Assembly: GCA_945891505.1 (NCBI GenBank)
Contig: CAMDDL010000003.1
Location: 1-64,000, forward strand
DNA length: 64,000 nucleotides
Direction of reading: 5' to 3'
From: Maricaulis salignorans
Lineage (GTDB): Bacteria > Pseudomonadota > Alphaproteobacteria > Caulobacterales > Aquidulcibacteraceae
Shown here: positions 9,746 to 18,161 of the stretch, piece by piece
Layout of the letters: every line of letters begins with the position of its first letter
Position numbering within the stretch: position 1 is the stretch's first letter
The notes under the pieces: generated by a model
The model's database searches: none
What the model was told of the DNA's origin: nothing
Seen by the model: the letters and a program-made list of their open reading frames with translations, nothing else
Made by a program: the position numbers and the translations under genes

Positions 9746-10756
9746 GTGAACGTCACCACCCGCCCAGTTGATGCCGTGTCGGTTAATCCGACCGAAGCGC
9801 TCGCGGCAGTGTTGGCACCAGAATTGGCAGCAACTGAAGCTGAGATCGTCGCACGGATGGACAGCCCTGTTGGCCTCATCCCGGATGTAGCTCACCATTT
9901 GGTGGATGCTGGCGGCAAGCGCTTGCGGCCGCTCCTAACGCTGGCGGCAGCAAGTGCTTGTGGCGGCGGCGGGCTGCCGGCGGTTAAACTCGCTACCGCC
10001 GTTGAGTTCATCCACACCGCCACTTTGCTGCATGACGATGTAGTCGATGGCTCGTCACTACGTCGTGGTAAGCGGGCTGCCAATCTGATTTGGGGCGACA
10101 AGGCGAGCGTGTTGGTTGGCGACTTCTTGTTTGCACGCGCATTCAATCTGATGGTCGAAACAGGTTCTTTAAGGGTGTTGGATATTCTAGCCAAAGCCGC
10201 TAGCACAATCGCCGAAGGCGAAGTCCTACAGCTGGCAACCACCAATCGCGGCGAAGCAAGCCGGGAACGCTATTACCAAGTTATTGAGGCCAAGACCGCC
10301 GCTTTGTTTGCCGCCGCTTGTGAAGCCGGCGCGATTACCGCAGACGCGCCCGATGAGATGGTGGAAGCCTTAGCAACCTTCGGCTTGAAATTGGGCCTCG
10401 CCTTCCAATTGGTCGATGATGCCTTGGACTATGGTGGCCTGACCCAAAGTTTGGGCAAGAATACGGGCGACGATTTTCGTGAAGGCAAAGCCACTCTCCC
10501 GCTGATCATCGCGTTGGAGCGCGCGCAAGGCGAGGAGCGCCTGTTCTGGCAACGCGTTCTGGCCCGCAAGCATCAGGATGAGGATTTGGCTTTTGCGATC
10601 CAAACCATGCGTCTGCGTGGGGCCGTTGAAGCCACTTTGGACGAGGCTCGCGGCCATATCACAGACGCGAAAGCGGCCCTTTCCCGTCTACCTGAAGGCG
10701 TGATCCCCGCGCTTCTGGCCAATCTCGCCGATTATGTTGTCGCACGCCTGAACTAA
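9746..10756 (+). CDS. ispB: Long-chain polyprenyl diphosphate synthase (ubiquinone side chain)
   Basis: Trans-prenyltransferase extending farnesyl diphosphate with IPP to the ubiquinone side chain. 336 residues. Both aspartate-rich motifs are intact: LLHDDVVDGSSLRRG (Asp 97, 98, 101) and QLVDDALDYGG (Asp 224, 225, 228); GGKRLRPLL near 56-64 is the IPP-binding region. The start is GTG at 9746 with AAGGAAAAG upstream. Chain length (octa-, nona- or decaprenyl) cannot be told by eye; alphaproteobacteria often make decaprenyl. Its stop overlaps the start of a small ORF by one base. Confidence 0.93.
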   Translation: MNVTTRPVDAVSVNPTEALAAVLAPELAATEAEIVARMDSPVGLIPDVAHHLVDAGGKRLRPLLTLAAASACGGGGLPAVKLATAVEFIHTATLLHDDVVDGSSLRRGKRAANLIWGDKASVLVGDFLFARAFNLMVETGSLRVLDILAKAASTIAEGEVLQLATTNRGEASRERYYQVIEAKTAALFAAACEAGAITADAPDEMVEALATFGLKLGLAFQLVDDALDYGGLTQSLGKNTGDDFREGKATLPLIIALERAQGEERLFWQRVLARKHQDEDLAFAIQTMRLRGAVEATLDEARGHITDAKAALSRLPEGVIPALLANLADYVVARLN

Positions 10757-10974
10757 TGGTCGAGGACGGCAGCTCTTGGAAAAAGTGGCTAGCCGAAATT
10801 CGAGCCGCGATGCCAATCAGCTTTGAAGCCATAATGGCCATTCTCGTCCTAATTATGGTTCTCATGGTGATGCTGATTGAGCAAATTCGGGAACCAAACA
10901 AAGAGGTCTGTGATCGTCGTCGGGGCTGCGACAGTCCATTGCCGTCAAGGGCCAATCCACCTTCTGACTTCTGA
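10756..10974 (+). CDS. Putative small membrane protein, 72 residues
   Basis: Starts in a TAATG overlap with the polyprenyl synthase stop codon, a typical sign of translational coupling. The predicted peptide has an amphipathic N terminus (SSWKKWLAEIRAAM), one very hydrophobic segment at about 23-42 (AIMAILVLIMVLMVMLIEQI), then a charged C-terminal tail (EPNKEVCDRRRGCD). I recognise no family. The terminator hairpin at 10983-11010 follows right after its stop. It could be chance, since the overlap alone is weak evidence, but a clean single membrane span directly coupled to an isoprenoid gene is plausible. Confidence 0.4.
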   Translation: MVEDGSSWKKWLAEIRAAMPISFEAIMAILVLIMVLMVMLIEQIREPNKEVCDRRRGCDSPLPSRANPPSDF

Positions 10975-10982
10975 CAACAAAA

Positions 10983-11010
10983 AAGGGCGGGACCATTCAG
11001 TCCCGCCCTT
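10983..11010. terminator. Strong bidirectional intrinsic terminator
   Basis: AAGGGCGGGA (10983-10992) pairs perfectly with TCCCGCCCTT (11001-11010) over an 8-base loop. On the minus strand the A-run at 10978-10984 becomes a U-tract, so it ends the terC transcript. On the plus strand a T-rich stretch follows, so it probably also stops the polyprenyl synthase transcript. Confidence 0.9.
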
Positions 11011-11036
11011 ATTCAATTTTCCACAAGCCTGCGAGA

Positions 11037-12086
11037 TTACTCGGCAGGCTTGGGCTCGACTTTGCGGGTCCGCCACAAAGAATAGCCAATAGAGCCACCC
11101 AACAGGAGCAGTGTTGCAATCAGCGACCAATGTGGCTCCATGTACGGGACCATTTTCAGTTCTTTAGACAGACCGAAGTTCCAGATGATCTTACAGCCGA
11201 TCAGAACCAGAACCAGCGACAAGCCATATTTCAGATATTTGAAGCGCTCGACGGCTTCAGCCAGCATGAAGTACATCGAACGCAGACCCAAGATCGCGAA
11301 GATATTGGAGGTGTAGACGATGAACGGGTCGCGGGTGACGGCGAAGATCGCAGGCACACTATCGACAGCAAAGATGATGTCGACAACTTCGACCATGATC
11401 AAAGCGAGGAACAAAGGCGTGGCCCAAAGGACCAACTTGCCCGAGCCGTCTGGATGTGGCTTCTTGACGAAGAAGTTATGGTTATCAATCGTCTCAGTTA
11501 CACGCATGCGCTTTTTGATGAATTTCAAAACCGGATTGTCTTCCAGCTTCATCTCGTGGTCGCCACCATAAAGCATTTTCCAGCCAGTGAAGATCAAAAA
11601 GGCCGCGAAGATATAAAGCACCCACGTGAACTCGTTCACGACGGCAGAGCCCAAGCTGATGAAAATCGCGCGGAACACAATCGCGCCCATAATGCCCCAG
11701 AACAGGACGCGGTGCTGATATTCGCGCGGCACGGCGAAGAAAGTGAAGATCATGCCGATGACGAAGATATTGTCAAAAGCCAGCGCCGTTTCCAATAAAT
11801 AGCCGGTGAAATATTGGATCACCGCTTGCTGGTTTAGATTATCTGGGCTGTTGTAATATTGCGGATCGGGCTCGTAAACAAAATAGACATAAGCGCCGAA
11901 AGCTATGGCAAGGCTAGCAAAGGCCGCCCACATCTTGGCAGACTTCGAAGCTGAAACCACCCCGTCCTTATTGTTGATGACCCCAAGGTCTAGCCACAAC
12001 AAGAAACCAATGAACGACAAGAAAGCGAGCCACAGCCAAATGGGCTGGCCCGCGTAAACGGCGGTTAAAAAAGGCAAGGCATCCAT
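11037..12086 (-). CDS. TerC/Alx family integral membrane protein
   Basis: About 349 residues with multiple hydrophobic segments. Family marks: FLLWLDLGVINNKDGVVS near the N terminus, ALAFDNIFVIGMIFTFFAVP, EYQHRVLFWGIMGAIVFRAIF and VDIIFAVDSVPAIFAVTRDP; the membrane-buried acidic residues in these motifs are characteristic. TerC/Alx proteins are linked to tellurite resistance, Mn homeostasis and metal loading of exported enzymes; the role here is inference. The frame extends to a TTG at 12134, but ATG 12086 is preceded by GAGGGG and fits the family. I looked for a yybP-ykoY Mn riboswitch upstream and did not find the GGGGAGUAG core. Confidence 0.9.
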   Translation of the reverse strand: MDALPFLTAVYAGQPIWLWLAFLSFIGFLLWLDLGVINNKDGVVSASKSAKMWAAFASLAIAFGAYVYFVYEPDPQYYNSPDNLNQQAVIQYFTGYLLETALAFDNIFVIGMIFTFFAVPREYQHRVLFWGIMGAIVFRAIFISLGSAVVNEFTWVLYIFAAFLIFTGWKMLYGGDHEMKLEDNPVLKFIKKRMRVTETIDNHNFFVKKPHPDGSGKLVLWATPLFLALIMVEVVDIIFAVDSVPAIFAVTRDPFIVYTSNIFAILGLRSMYFMLAEAVERFKYLKYGLSLVLVLIGCKIIWNFGLSKELKMVPYMEPHWSLIATLLLLGGSIGYSLWRTRKVEPKPAE

Positions 12087-12310
12087 TGGCCCCGGTCCCC
12101 TCATCTTGGCTGCGTCTTCCGCGAGAACAATCAATCCGACATCACGATCAACGCCTTGATCGCCAGAGGGGCCCGGACTGCGGTAGTGGGCTGCATATGG
12201 GGCGCTGACCTAGATGCGCAAGGCACAGAGCCGTGAAAGACGCTTAACATACCTTCACAAGACCGTGATAGCCCTTGCGGTGAAAGGCGCTTTTCCTATC
12301 GCGGGCAAAC

Positions 12311-13276
12311 CTAGGCGGTAGTGACAGCCTCTTGGCCGTGCTCTGCTAAGAAACGCTCTGCCTCCAAGGCAGCCATGCAACCCAACCCAGCTGCAGTAAC
12401 GGCCTGACGATAGGTTTCGTCGGCCACATCACCTGCCGCAAACACACCAGCTACATTGGTACGCGTAGTGCCAGGCTCAACAATGATGTAGCCATTATCG
12501 CGCATCGCGACTTTGCCGATGAACAAATCCGTTGCAGGCTTGTGACCAATGGCGACAAACACGCCATGTGCTGGCAGGTTTGAAAGTGCGCCAGTCTTGA
12601 GGTTCTTCAAGCGCACGCCCGTTACCGATTTAGGCTCGGGATCCGATAAGATTTCTTCCACCGCACTATCCCAAACCACTTCCACTTTTGGATGGGCGAA
12701 CAAGCGGTCTTGCAAAATGCGCTCTGCCCGCAACTCGTCACGGCGATGTACCAATGTCACTTTGCTGGCAAAATTGGTCAAGAACAGAGCTTCTTCAACT
12801 GCAGTATTGCCGCCGCCGATCACCGCCACTTCTTTCCCACGATAGAAGAAACCGTCGCACGTGGCACAAGCCGACACGCCAAAACCACACAGTCCCTGCT
12901 CTTCGGGCAGGCCCAGCCATTTGGCTTGCGCGCCCGTCGCAATGATCAAGGTATCGCCTGTATAGACTTGGCCACCATCGCCAATCGCTCTGAACGGACG
13001 GCTCGTCAGATCGACTTCCATGATCCAGTCAGAAATGATTTGCGTGCCGACATGTTCAGCTTGGGCGCGCATTTGCTCCATCAGCCAAGGCCCTTGGATA
13101 ACATCGGCAAAACCCGGATAGTTCTCAACTTCCGTGGTGATTGTCAGCTGTCCGCCGGGTTGGGGTCCCTCAACCAGTACGGGCTGGCGCATGGCACGGG
13201 CGGCATAGATAGCGGCCGTATAGCCGGCAGGCCCAGAACCAATAATAAGGACGGGGGCGTGGCGAATTTCTGACAT
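12311..13276 (-). CDS. trxB: Thioredoxin-disulfide reductase
   Basis: NADPH-dependent FAD enzyme that reduces thioredoxin. 321 residues. FAD-binding motif IIGSGPAGYTAAIYAARA (about 11-28), GGQLTITTEVENYPGF (41-56), redox-active CATC at 137-140, NADPH-binding VAVIGGGNTAVEEALFLTNF, and the C-terminal FAD motif GVFAAGDVADETYRQAVTAAGLG. All are intact. AAGGAG lies nine bases before ATG. It precedes the terC gene on the same strand after a 224-bp gap, and tadA lies upstream on the same strand 60 bp away, so these may form a loose transcription unit. Confidence 0.97.
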   Translation of the reverse strand: MSEIRHAPVLIIGSGPAGYTAAIYAARAMRQPVLVEGPQPGGQLTITTEVENYPGFADVIQGPWLMEQMRAQAEHVGTQIISDWIMEVDLTSRPFRAIGDGGQVYTGDTLIIATGAQAKWLGLPEEQGLCGFGVSACATCDGFFYRGKEVAVIGGGNTAVEEALFLTNFASKVTLVHRRDELRAERILQDRLFAHPKVEVVWDSAVEEILSDPEPKSVTGVRLKNLKTGALSNLPAHGVFVAIGHKPATDLFIGKVAMRDNGYIIVEPGTTRTNVAGVFAAGDVADETYRQAVTAAGLGCMAALEAERFLAEHGQEAVTTA

Positions 13277-13336
13277 AAAGAGGGCTCCTTGAGCACACCT
13301 ATCTAGTGATTCCCCCCACGAATAAGAAGGGCAGTA

Positions 13337-13813
13337 TCAGCGCCGCGCACGGAAGAAGGTGCGTAAGATCTCTGCGCAGGGCTCAGCCAAGACACTAGAG
13401 GTGACTTTCGGTCGCCAATGGCAGGTCTTTTGCTCGAAAAAGCGCACACCATGCTCCACTGCTCCGCCTTTGGCGTCGCTAGCGCCATAGACCACGCGGG
13501 CGATACGGGCATGACTGATGGCACCTGCGCACATGGTGCAAGGTTCTAACGTCACGTAGAGCGTCAATTCCGGCGCTAAACGATAGTTGGACAGCGCAAC
13601 CCCTGCCCGCCTTATGGCCAGTATCTCCGCATGACCGGACGGGTCGTGCAAAGTAATTGGTTCATTGTGGGCCTCGGCCACCAAGGTCTGGGTTTTGTTG
13701 TCGACGACAAGGGCACCAATCGGGGCTTCGCCCAATCGGGCCGCCTGCGCAGCAAGCTCCAAAGCACGCGCCATCCAAAAGGCGTCCCGCGCCTGATCTT
13801 GTTCATCCAGCAT
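13337..13813 (-). CDS. tadA: tRNA adenosine(34) deaminase TadA
   Basis: Zn-dependent deaminase making inosine at the wobble base of tRNA-Arg(ACG). 158 residues. Zn ligands and the catalytic Glu are present as GHAEILAIRRA (His 61, Glu 63) and LEPCTMCAGAI (Cys 92, Cys 95). APIGALVVDN and the late ARVVYGASDAKGGAVEHG are typical of TadA rather than of cytosine or guanine deaminases. The C terminus (ILRTFFRARR) matches TadA length. It lies between trxB and a broken small exported-protein gene, all on the minus strand. Confidence 0.93.
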   Translation of the reverse strand: MLDEQDQARDAFWMARALELAAQAARLGEAPIGALVVDNKTQTLVAEAHNEPITLHDPSGHAEILAIRRAGVALSNYRLAPELTLYVTLEPCTMCAGAISHARIARVVYGASDAKGGAVEHGVRFFEQKTCHWRPKVTSSVLAEPCAEILRTFFRARR

Positions 13814-13851
13814 AGGGCGTTGTTAGCGGGTTTGACCGCGTGAAGCCAGTC

Positions 13852-14322
13852 CTAGCGCCGACAACCAGATACCGGGCCTGGAGGGACCATACGGATGTAA
13901 TGACCACTATGCACGCTGTGGGCCGACATCTCTTCACAACGGCCGGGCTTTCGCCGCATCCAGTGAGCGTCAACACACACTTTGCCCGCGCGACTGCCAT
14001 AGCAGCGTGGTTCAATAAGGCTCCAATTGCCATCTGCTCGTATATTAAGCGTATAGCGATAGCCGTAAACTGGACCATCCATCCTATTCCAAGCGAAGTT
14101 GACTTCGGTCTCTGCAGGATAGCCTGTCGGGGTGGTGCTGCCACGGTGGGAATAGCGCCCATTCTGATCTTGATAGCTTGATGCCGCCTCTTGATTTGGG
14201 ATCGGCGCGGCTACCTTGGCCGCATGTAACGGACGCCACTATTCCGCAGCTTCTGCTGACATTCTTGCTAAAATCACCAGTCCACCCAAGGCTAAGGCCA
14301 CATTCCACAGTTTCGTACGCAC
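13852..14322 (-). pseudogene. Small exported-protein gene interrupted by an in-frame amber codon
   Basis: One minus-strand frame runs from a GTG at 14322 to a stop at 13852 (156 positions), broken by a single TAG at 14239-14241. Before the stop it encodes a hydrophobic signal-like N terminus (RTKLWNVALALGGLVILARM, then SAEAAE). After it comes a soluble domain with TPTGYPAETEVNFAWNRMDG, PVYGYRYTLNIRADGNWSLI, four Cys residues and KVCVDAHWMRRKPGRC. No ATG lies between the TAG and residue 81, so a second start would cut the domain. The composition on both sides reads as real protein. It is either a recent pseudogene, a readthrough gene or a sequencing error. I do not recognise the family. Confidence 0.55.
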
Positions 14323-14379
14323 TACTTATTTACCCCAGCCTTGTTACTTCGCTCACGCAACAAAGCTGGAAACAGAGCG

Positions 14380-14484
14380 AAACGTAAGCGGGTTCGTCCC
14401 AACGGGGTAGCAAAACGGACAACTCCCCAATCCTGTCGGGCCGGTAACACTAAAATTTTACTTGACGTGTGCGTAAACGTAAGC
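14380..14484 (+). promoter_or_regulatory. Candidate MerR-family operator repeats upstream of the beta-oxidation regulator
   Basis: AAACGTAAGC occurs twice as an exact direct repeat, at 14380-14389 and 14475-14484. The second lies within TTGACGTGTGCGTAAACGT, 36-60 bases before the regulator start. ACGT-rich sites of this kind are known for MerR-type (LiuR-like) regulators of acyl-CoA degradation, so autoregulation is a reasonable inference. No -10 box is certain. Confidence 0.4.
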
Positions 14485-14520
14485 CAAACGCGTCTCCAAG
14501 GTCACCTCTGGAGGTCTTTT

Positions 14521-15012
14521 ATGTCTGATCAAACCGAGAAAAACAGGGTTTGGACAATTGGCGAGTTATCGCGTGAATTTGGTGCCACAGCCCGCGCCTT
14601 GCGCTTCTATGAAGACAAAGGGCTGCTCAGCCCGGCACGAGATGGTCTTAACAGGCATTATTCGGTACGTGATCGCGCCCGCTTGAAGCTGATTTTGCGC
14701 GGTAAGCGGGTCGGGTTTTCGCTATCGGAAATCCGCGAGATGATAGACCTCTATGATCTGGGAGATAATCAACGCACCCAGATGCAGCGCACGCACGACA
14801 AGTACATCAAGCAAATTGAACTTTTGAAGCGGCAGCGTGAAGACATCGTCGGATCGATCGAGACCCTAGAAAATGGTGTGCAATGGCTGAACGAGCAACT
14901 AGCGAAGGCTCCGGCTGATCTCGCTGTTGCTGGGGCTTCGGCTTATGATGCGGTCGCACGCGCACGCCTCGATGGCGACGATATCTCCTACCTCAACGAA
15001 AAAGCGTCTTAA
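14521..15012 (+). CDS. MerR-family transcriptional regulator of the beta-oxidation operon
   Basis: 163 residues. The MerR-type winged HTH is at about 10-78: WTIGELSREFGATARALRFY, EDKGLLSPARDGLNRHYS, then RARLKLILRGKRVGFSLSEI. A dimerisation coiled coil follows (DKYIKQIELLKRQREDIVGS). There is no Cys pair for metal sensing, which fits the LiuR-like subgroup that responds to acyl-CoA related signals rather than metals. ATG at 14521 has GGAGGT at ideal spacing; the frame is open further upstream but without a good site. Acyl-CoA dehydrogenase, thioesterase, thiolase and FadB genes follow on the same strand, so it probably controls them. Confidence 0.85.
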   Translation: MSDQTEKNRVWTIGELSREFGATARALRFYEDKGLLSPARDGLNRHYSVRDRARLKLILRGKRVGFSLSEIREMIDLYDLGDNQRTQMQRTHDKYIKQIELLKRQREDIVGSIETLENGVQWLNEQLAKAPADLAVAGASAYDAVARARLDGDDISYLNEKAS

Positions 15013-15144
15013 AAAAAGCTAAGGCAAGGCCTGCTCAGGGCCATACAAAACAAAGCACTTCGACAAAACAAGGTTTGGCCAGCGGCTGGATGGGTTTGCA
15101 TTAAAACACCCCCAGCCGCCAACGGCTACTAAGGGAGACAAATT

Positions 15145-16923
15145 ATGGGTTATCAAGCACCAATTCGCGACATGAAGTTTCTGTTTGATGATGTCTTAGA
15201 GATCGACCGTTTCTCAAACCTCGAAGGCTTTGCAGACGCGCCGAAGGATGTACGCGACCAAATCCTCGAAGAGGGCGCGAAATTCTGCGAAAATGTTCTG
15301 GCCCCCCTAAACTCGGTCGGCGACAAGCAAGGCTGCAAATTGAACCCAGACAATACCGTCACCGTCCCTGAGGGCTTCACTGAGGCCTATCATGCGCTGG
15401 TGGAAGCTGGTTGGCCGCTATTGAGCGCCGACCCCAATTATGGTGGCCAAGGCCTGCCGCATGTGGTCAATCTGGCTTACAGTGAGATGACCTCCTCCTC
15501 CAACATGGCGTTCGGCATGTATCCAGGCCTGACCCATGGTTGCTATTCAGCCATCCACGAGGGCGGCACGGACGAGCAAAAAGACCTCTATCTGCCCAAG
15601 CTCGCCAGCGGCGAATGGGCAGGCACAATGAATCTGACCGAGCCTCATTGCGGCACAGACTTGGGCCTCTTGCGAACCAAGGCTGTCCCCCAAGCCGATG
15701 GTACCTATAAGATTTCAGGCCAGAAAATCTGGATCTCGGGTGGCGAGCACTCGATGACCGCCAACCATATTCACTTGGTCCTTGCCCGCCTTGAAGGCGC
15801 GCCAGCTGGCGTTAAAGGCATCTCGCTCTTCATCGTGCCGAAGTTCATCGTTCACGCCGATGGCAGCTTGGGTGAGCGTAACACTGTAGCTTGCGTCGGC
15901 CTAGAAGAAAAAATGGGCATTCACGGCAATGCCACCTGCGTCATGCAATATGAAGAAGCCACTGGCTATCTGATTGGTGAGCCTAACAAAGGCCTGTCCA
16001 TCATGTTCGTGATGATGAATGAGGCCCGCATCGGCGTCGGCCTGCAAGGCATGGCCATTGGTGAATCTGCTTATCAAGCGGCGCTGGCCTTTGCCAAGGA
16101 TCGTCGTCAGGGCCGCAGCCTGACCGGCCCGAAAGAGCCTGATCAGCCCGCCGACAACATTCTGGTCCACCCCGATGTGCGTCGCATGTTGATGGACATT
16201 AAGGCCCACACCGAAGGTGGTCGCGCCTTCTTGTACTGGACCGCCCTTTACGGCGACCTCTTGCACAAGAGCCCCGATGAAGTTGTCCGCCAAAAAGCTG
16301 GTGACTACATGAGCCTTTTGACCCCCGTCCTCAAAGCCTATTTGACCGACAAAGGCCACAAGAATGCATCCGACGCTTTGCAAGTGCATGGCGGTTCGGG
16401 CTTTACCGAGCATTATCAGGCCAGCCAATTCCTGCGCGATAGCAAAATCGCCATGATTTACGAAGGCACCAATGGCGTCCAAGCCCTCGACCTCGTCGGT
16501 CGTAAGCTGGCTGCTAATGGTGGTCGGGCCATCCAAACCTTCTTTGCTGAGATCGACGCCTTTGTGGCCGAACATGAAGGCGACGCAGATCTCGCACCTT
16601 TCATCGCTGGCCTCGCCTCTGCCCGCGCGCAATTGCAAGACGCCACCATGTGGCTAATGGCCAATGGCATGAGCAATTTTGATAATGCCGGGGCGTCTAG
16701 CCACGACTATCTGCATGTGTTTGGCCTAACCGGCCTTGCCTATATGTGGGCGCTCATGGCGAAAGCCGCCTATGCCAAGGCTGGCACCGAAGCCTTCTAT
16801 GACACCAAAATCAAGACAGGGCGGTATTTCGTCGACCGCATCTTGCCAGAGATTGCGGGGCACTTGGCCAAGGTTAAAACGGGTGCAGGGCCAGTGATGG
16901 CTTTGAGCGCCGAGGAGTTTTAA
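15145..16923 (+). CDS. Acyl-CoA dehydrogenase, large (about 590-residue) type
   Basis: FAD enzyme for the first oxidation of acyl-CoA. 592 residues, about 200 longer than ordinary acyl-CoA dehydrogenases, with the extra N-terminal cap (MGYQAPIRDMKFLFDDVLEI) and C-terminal extension of the FadE/DmdC-like group. Motifs: GTMNLTEPHCGTDLGLLRTK, ISGQKIWISGGEH, LQVHGGSGFTEHYQASQFLR and IAMIYEGTNGVQALDLVGRK (the Glu of YEGTNG is the expected catalytic base). AAGGGAGA precedes ATG. It heads the operon, 132 bp after the regulator. It could be named a 3-(methylthio)propanoyl-CoA dehydrogenase by similarity, but the substrate is unproven. Confidence 0.93.
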   Translation: MGYQAPIRDMKFLFDDVLEIDRFSNLEGFADAPKDVRDQILEEGAKFCENVLAPLNSVGDKQGCKLNPDNTVTVPEGFTEAYHALVEAGWPLLSADPNYGGQGLPHVVNLAYSEMTSSSNMAFGMYPGLTHGCYSAIHEGGTDEQKDLYLPKLASGEWAGTMNLTEPHCGTDLGLLRTKAVPQADGTYKISGQKIWISGGEHSMTANHIHLVLARLEGAPAGVKGISLFIVPKFIVHADGSLGERNTVACVGLEEKMGIHGNATCVMQYEEATGYLIGEPNKGLSIMFVMMNEARIGVGLQGMAIGESAYQAALAFAKDRRQGRSLTGPKEPDQPADNILVHPDVRRMLMDIKAHTEGGRAFLYWTALYGDLLHKSPDEVVRQKAGDYMSLLTPVLKAYLTDKGHKNASDALQVHGGSGFTEHYQASQFLRDSKIAMIYEGTNGVQALDLVGRKLAANGGRAIQTFFAEIDAFVAEHEGDADLAPFIAGLASARAQLQDATMWLMANGMSNFDNAGASSHDYLHVFGLTGLAYMWALMAKAAYAKAGTEAFYDTKIKTGRYFVDRILPEIAGHLAKVKTGAGPVMALSAEEF

Positions 16924-16997
16924 GCCTTGTCTGCCCTCTCTTTTGGGGCGGCGGAAAAACCTCAAGACCTAAGCAAAACAAAATGTAAGGAAACACC

Positions 16998-18161
16998 ATG
17001 ACAGCCATCACCATGCCGAAAGCCGTTTGGCGCGATAGTGAAGAACTCACGATGTTCGAAGATTCCGTGCGTGGGTTCTTTGCCAAAGAAGCACCTCCAG
17101 AGGTTTGCGCAAAATGGCGTGAGAATGGCATTGTCGACCGCGAGATGTGGACCAAAGCGGGTCAAGCAGGCCTGCTCTGTGTCTCGATGCCGGAAGAATT
17201 TGGCGGCGGCGGTGGCGATTTTCGCCATGAAGCGGTGATCATGGACGTGATGGGCACGATGGGGATTGATGGCTTTGGCCTGCCTTTGCACAACGCCATT
17301 ATCGCGCCTTATCTCAAGCATTATGGCAGCCAAGAGCAAAAGCAAAAATGGTTGCCGAAAATGGCCTCGGGCGAGTTGGTTGGCGCGATTGCCATGACCG
17401 AACCCGGTGCTGGCTCTGACTTGCAAGGCATCAAGACCACTGCCGTGAAAAGCGGCAATCATTATGTGATTAATGGCTCCAAGACCTTCATCACCAATGG
17501 AGCGACGGCTGACTTGATCATCGTGGTGGCCAAGACCGACCCGACCCAAGGGGCAAAGGGTACGAGCCTGATCGTGGTTGAAACCAAAGAAGTCGAGGGC
17601 TTCCGCCGGGGTCGCAACTTGGACAAAGTTGGCCAAGACGCACAAGATACATCTGAGCTTTTCTTTGACGACGTCCGTGTGCCAACTTCCAATCTGTTGG
17701 GCCCGGTTGAAGGCATGGGCTTTATCCAATTGATGGAACAATTAGCCAGCGAACGCCTACAAATCGGCATTCAGGGTGTTGCCAGCATGGAGCGCGCTCT
17801 GACTGAGACCATCGCTTACGTCAAAGAACGCAAAGCCTTTGGCAAGTCGATCATGGACTTCCAAAACACTCAGTTCAAACTGGCCGAATGCAAAACCAAA
17901 GCCACCGTAGCGCGCGCCTTCTGTGACCGCTGCGTTGAATTACTGATGGAAGGCAAGCTCGACCCAGCCACCGCCAGCATGGCGAAATATTGGGTCTCGG
18001 ACGTTGAGAACGAAGTGATGGACGAGTGCCTGCAATTGCACGGTGGCTGGGGTTATATGAATGAAATGCCCATCGCTCGCATGTGGCGCGACAGCCGCGT
18101 TCAACGCATCTATGGCGGGGCCAATGAGGTCATGAAAGTTTTGATTGCGAGGACCTTGTGA
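16998..18161 (+). CDS. Acyl-CoA dehydrogenase, standard type
   Basis: 387 residues. N-terminal helical part (EELTMFEDSVRGFFAKEAPP), then AIAMTEPGAGSDLQGIKTTA (FAD and substrate binding), YVINGSKTFITNGATADLII, QLHGGWGYMNEMPIARMWRD and RIYGGANEVMKVLIARTL. In the last motif Gly replaces the Glu found at the catalytic position in many medium-chain enzymes (YEGTNE); some long-chain and isovaleryl types place the base elsewhere. AAGGAAAC precedes ATG. Its stop overlaps the next start as GTGA. Second dehydrogenase of the operon, probably with a different chain-length preference. Confidence 0.94.
   Translation: MTAITMPKAVWRDSEELTMFEDSVRGFFAKEAPPEVCAKWRENGIVDREMWTKAGQAGLLCVSMPEEFGGGGGDFRHEAVIMDVMGTMGIDGFGLPLHNAIIAPYLKHYGSQEQKQKWLPKMASGELVGAIAMTEPGAGSDLQGIKTTAVKSGNHYVINGSKTFITNGATADLIIVVAKTDPTQGAKGTSLIVVETKEVEGFRRGRNLDKVGQDAQDTSELFFDDVRVPTSNLLGPVEGMGFIQLMEQLASERLQIGIQGVASMERALTETIAYVKERKAFGKSIMDFQNTQFKLAECKTKATVARAFCDRCVELLMEGKLDPATASMAKYWVSDVENEVMDECLQLHGGWGYMNEMPIARMWRDSRVQRIYGGANEVMKVLIARTL

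Noticed and set aside
12087-12310. Possible yybP-ykoY (Mn) riboswitch upstream of terC
   Set aside because: Such elements often precede terC/alx genes, but I could not find the conserved GGGGAGUAG core or the matching second arm on the minus strand.
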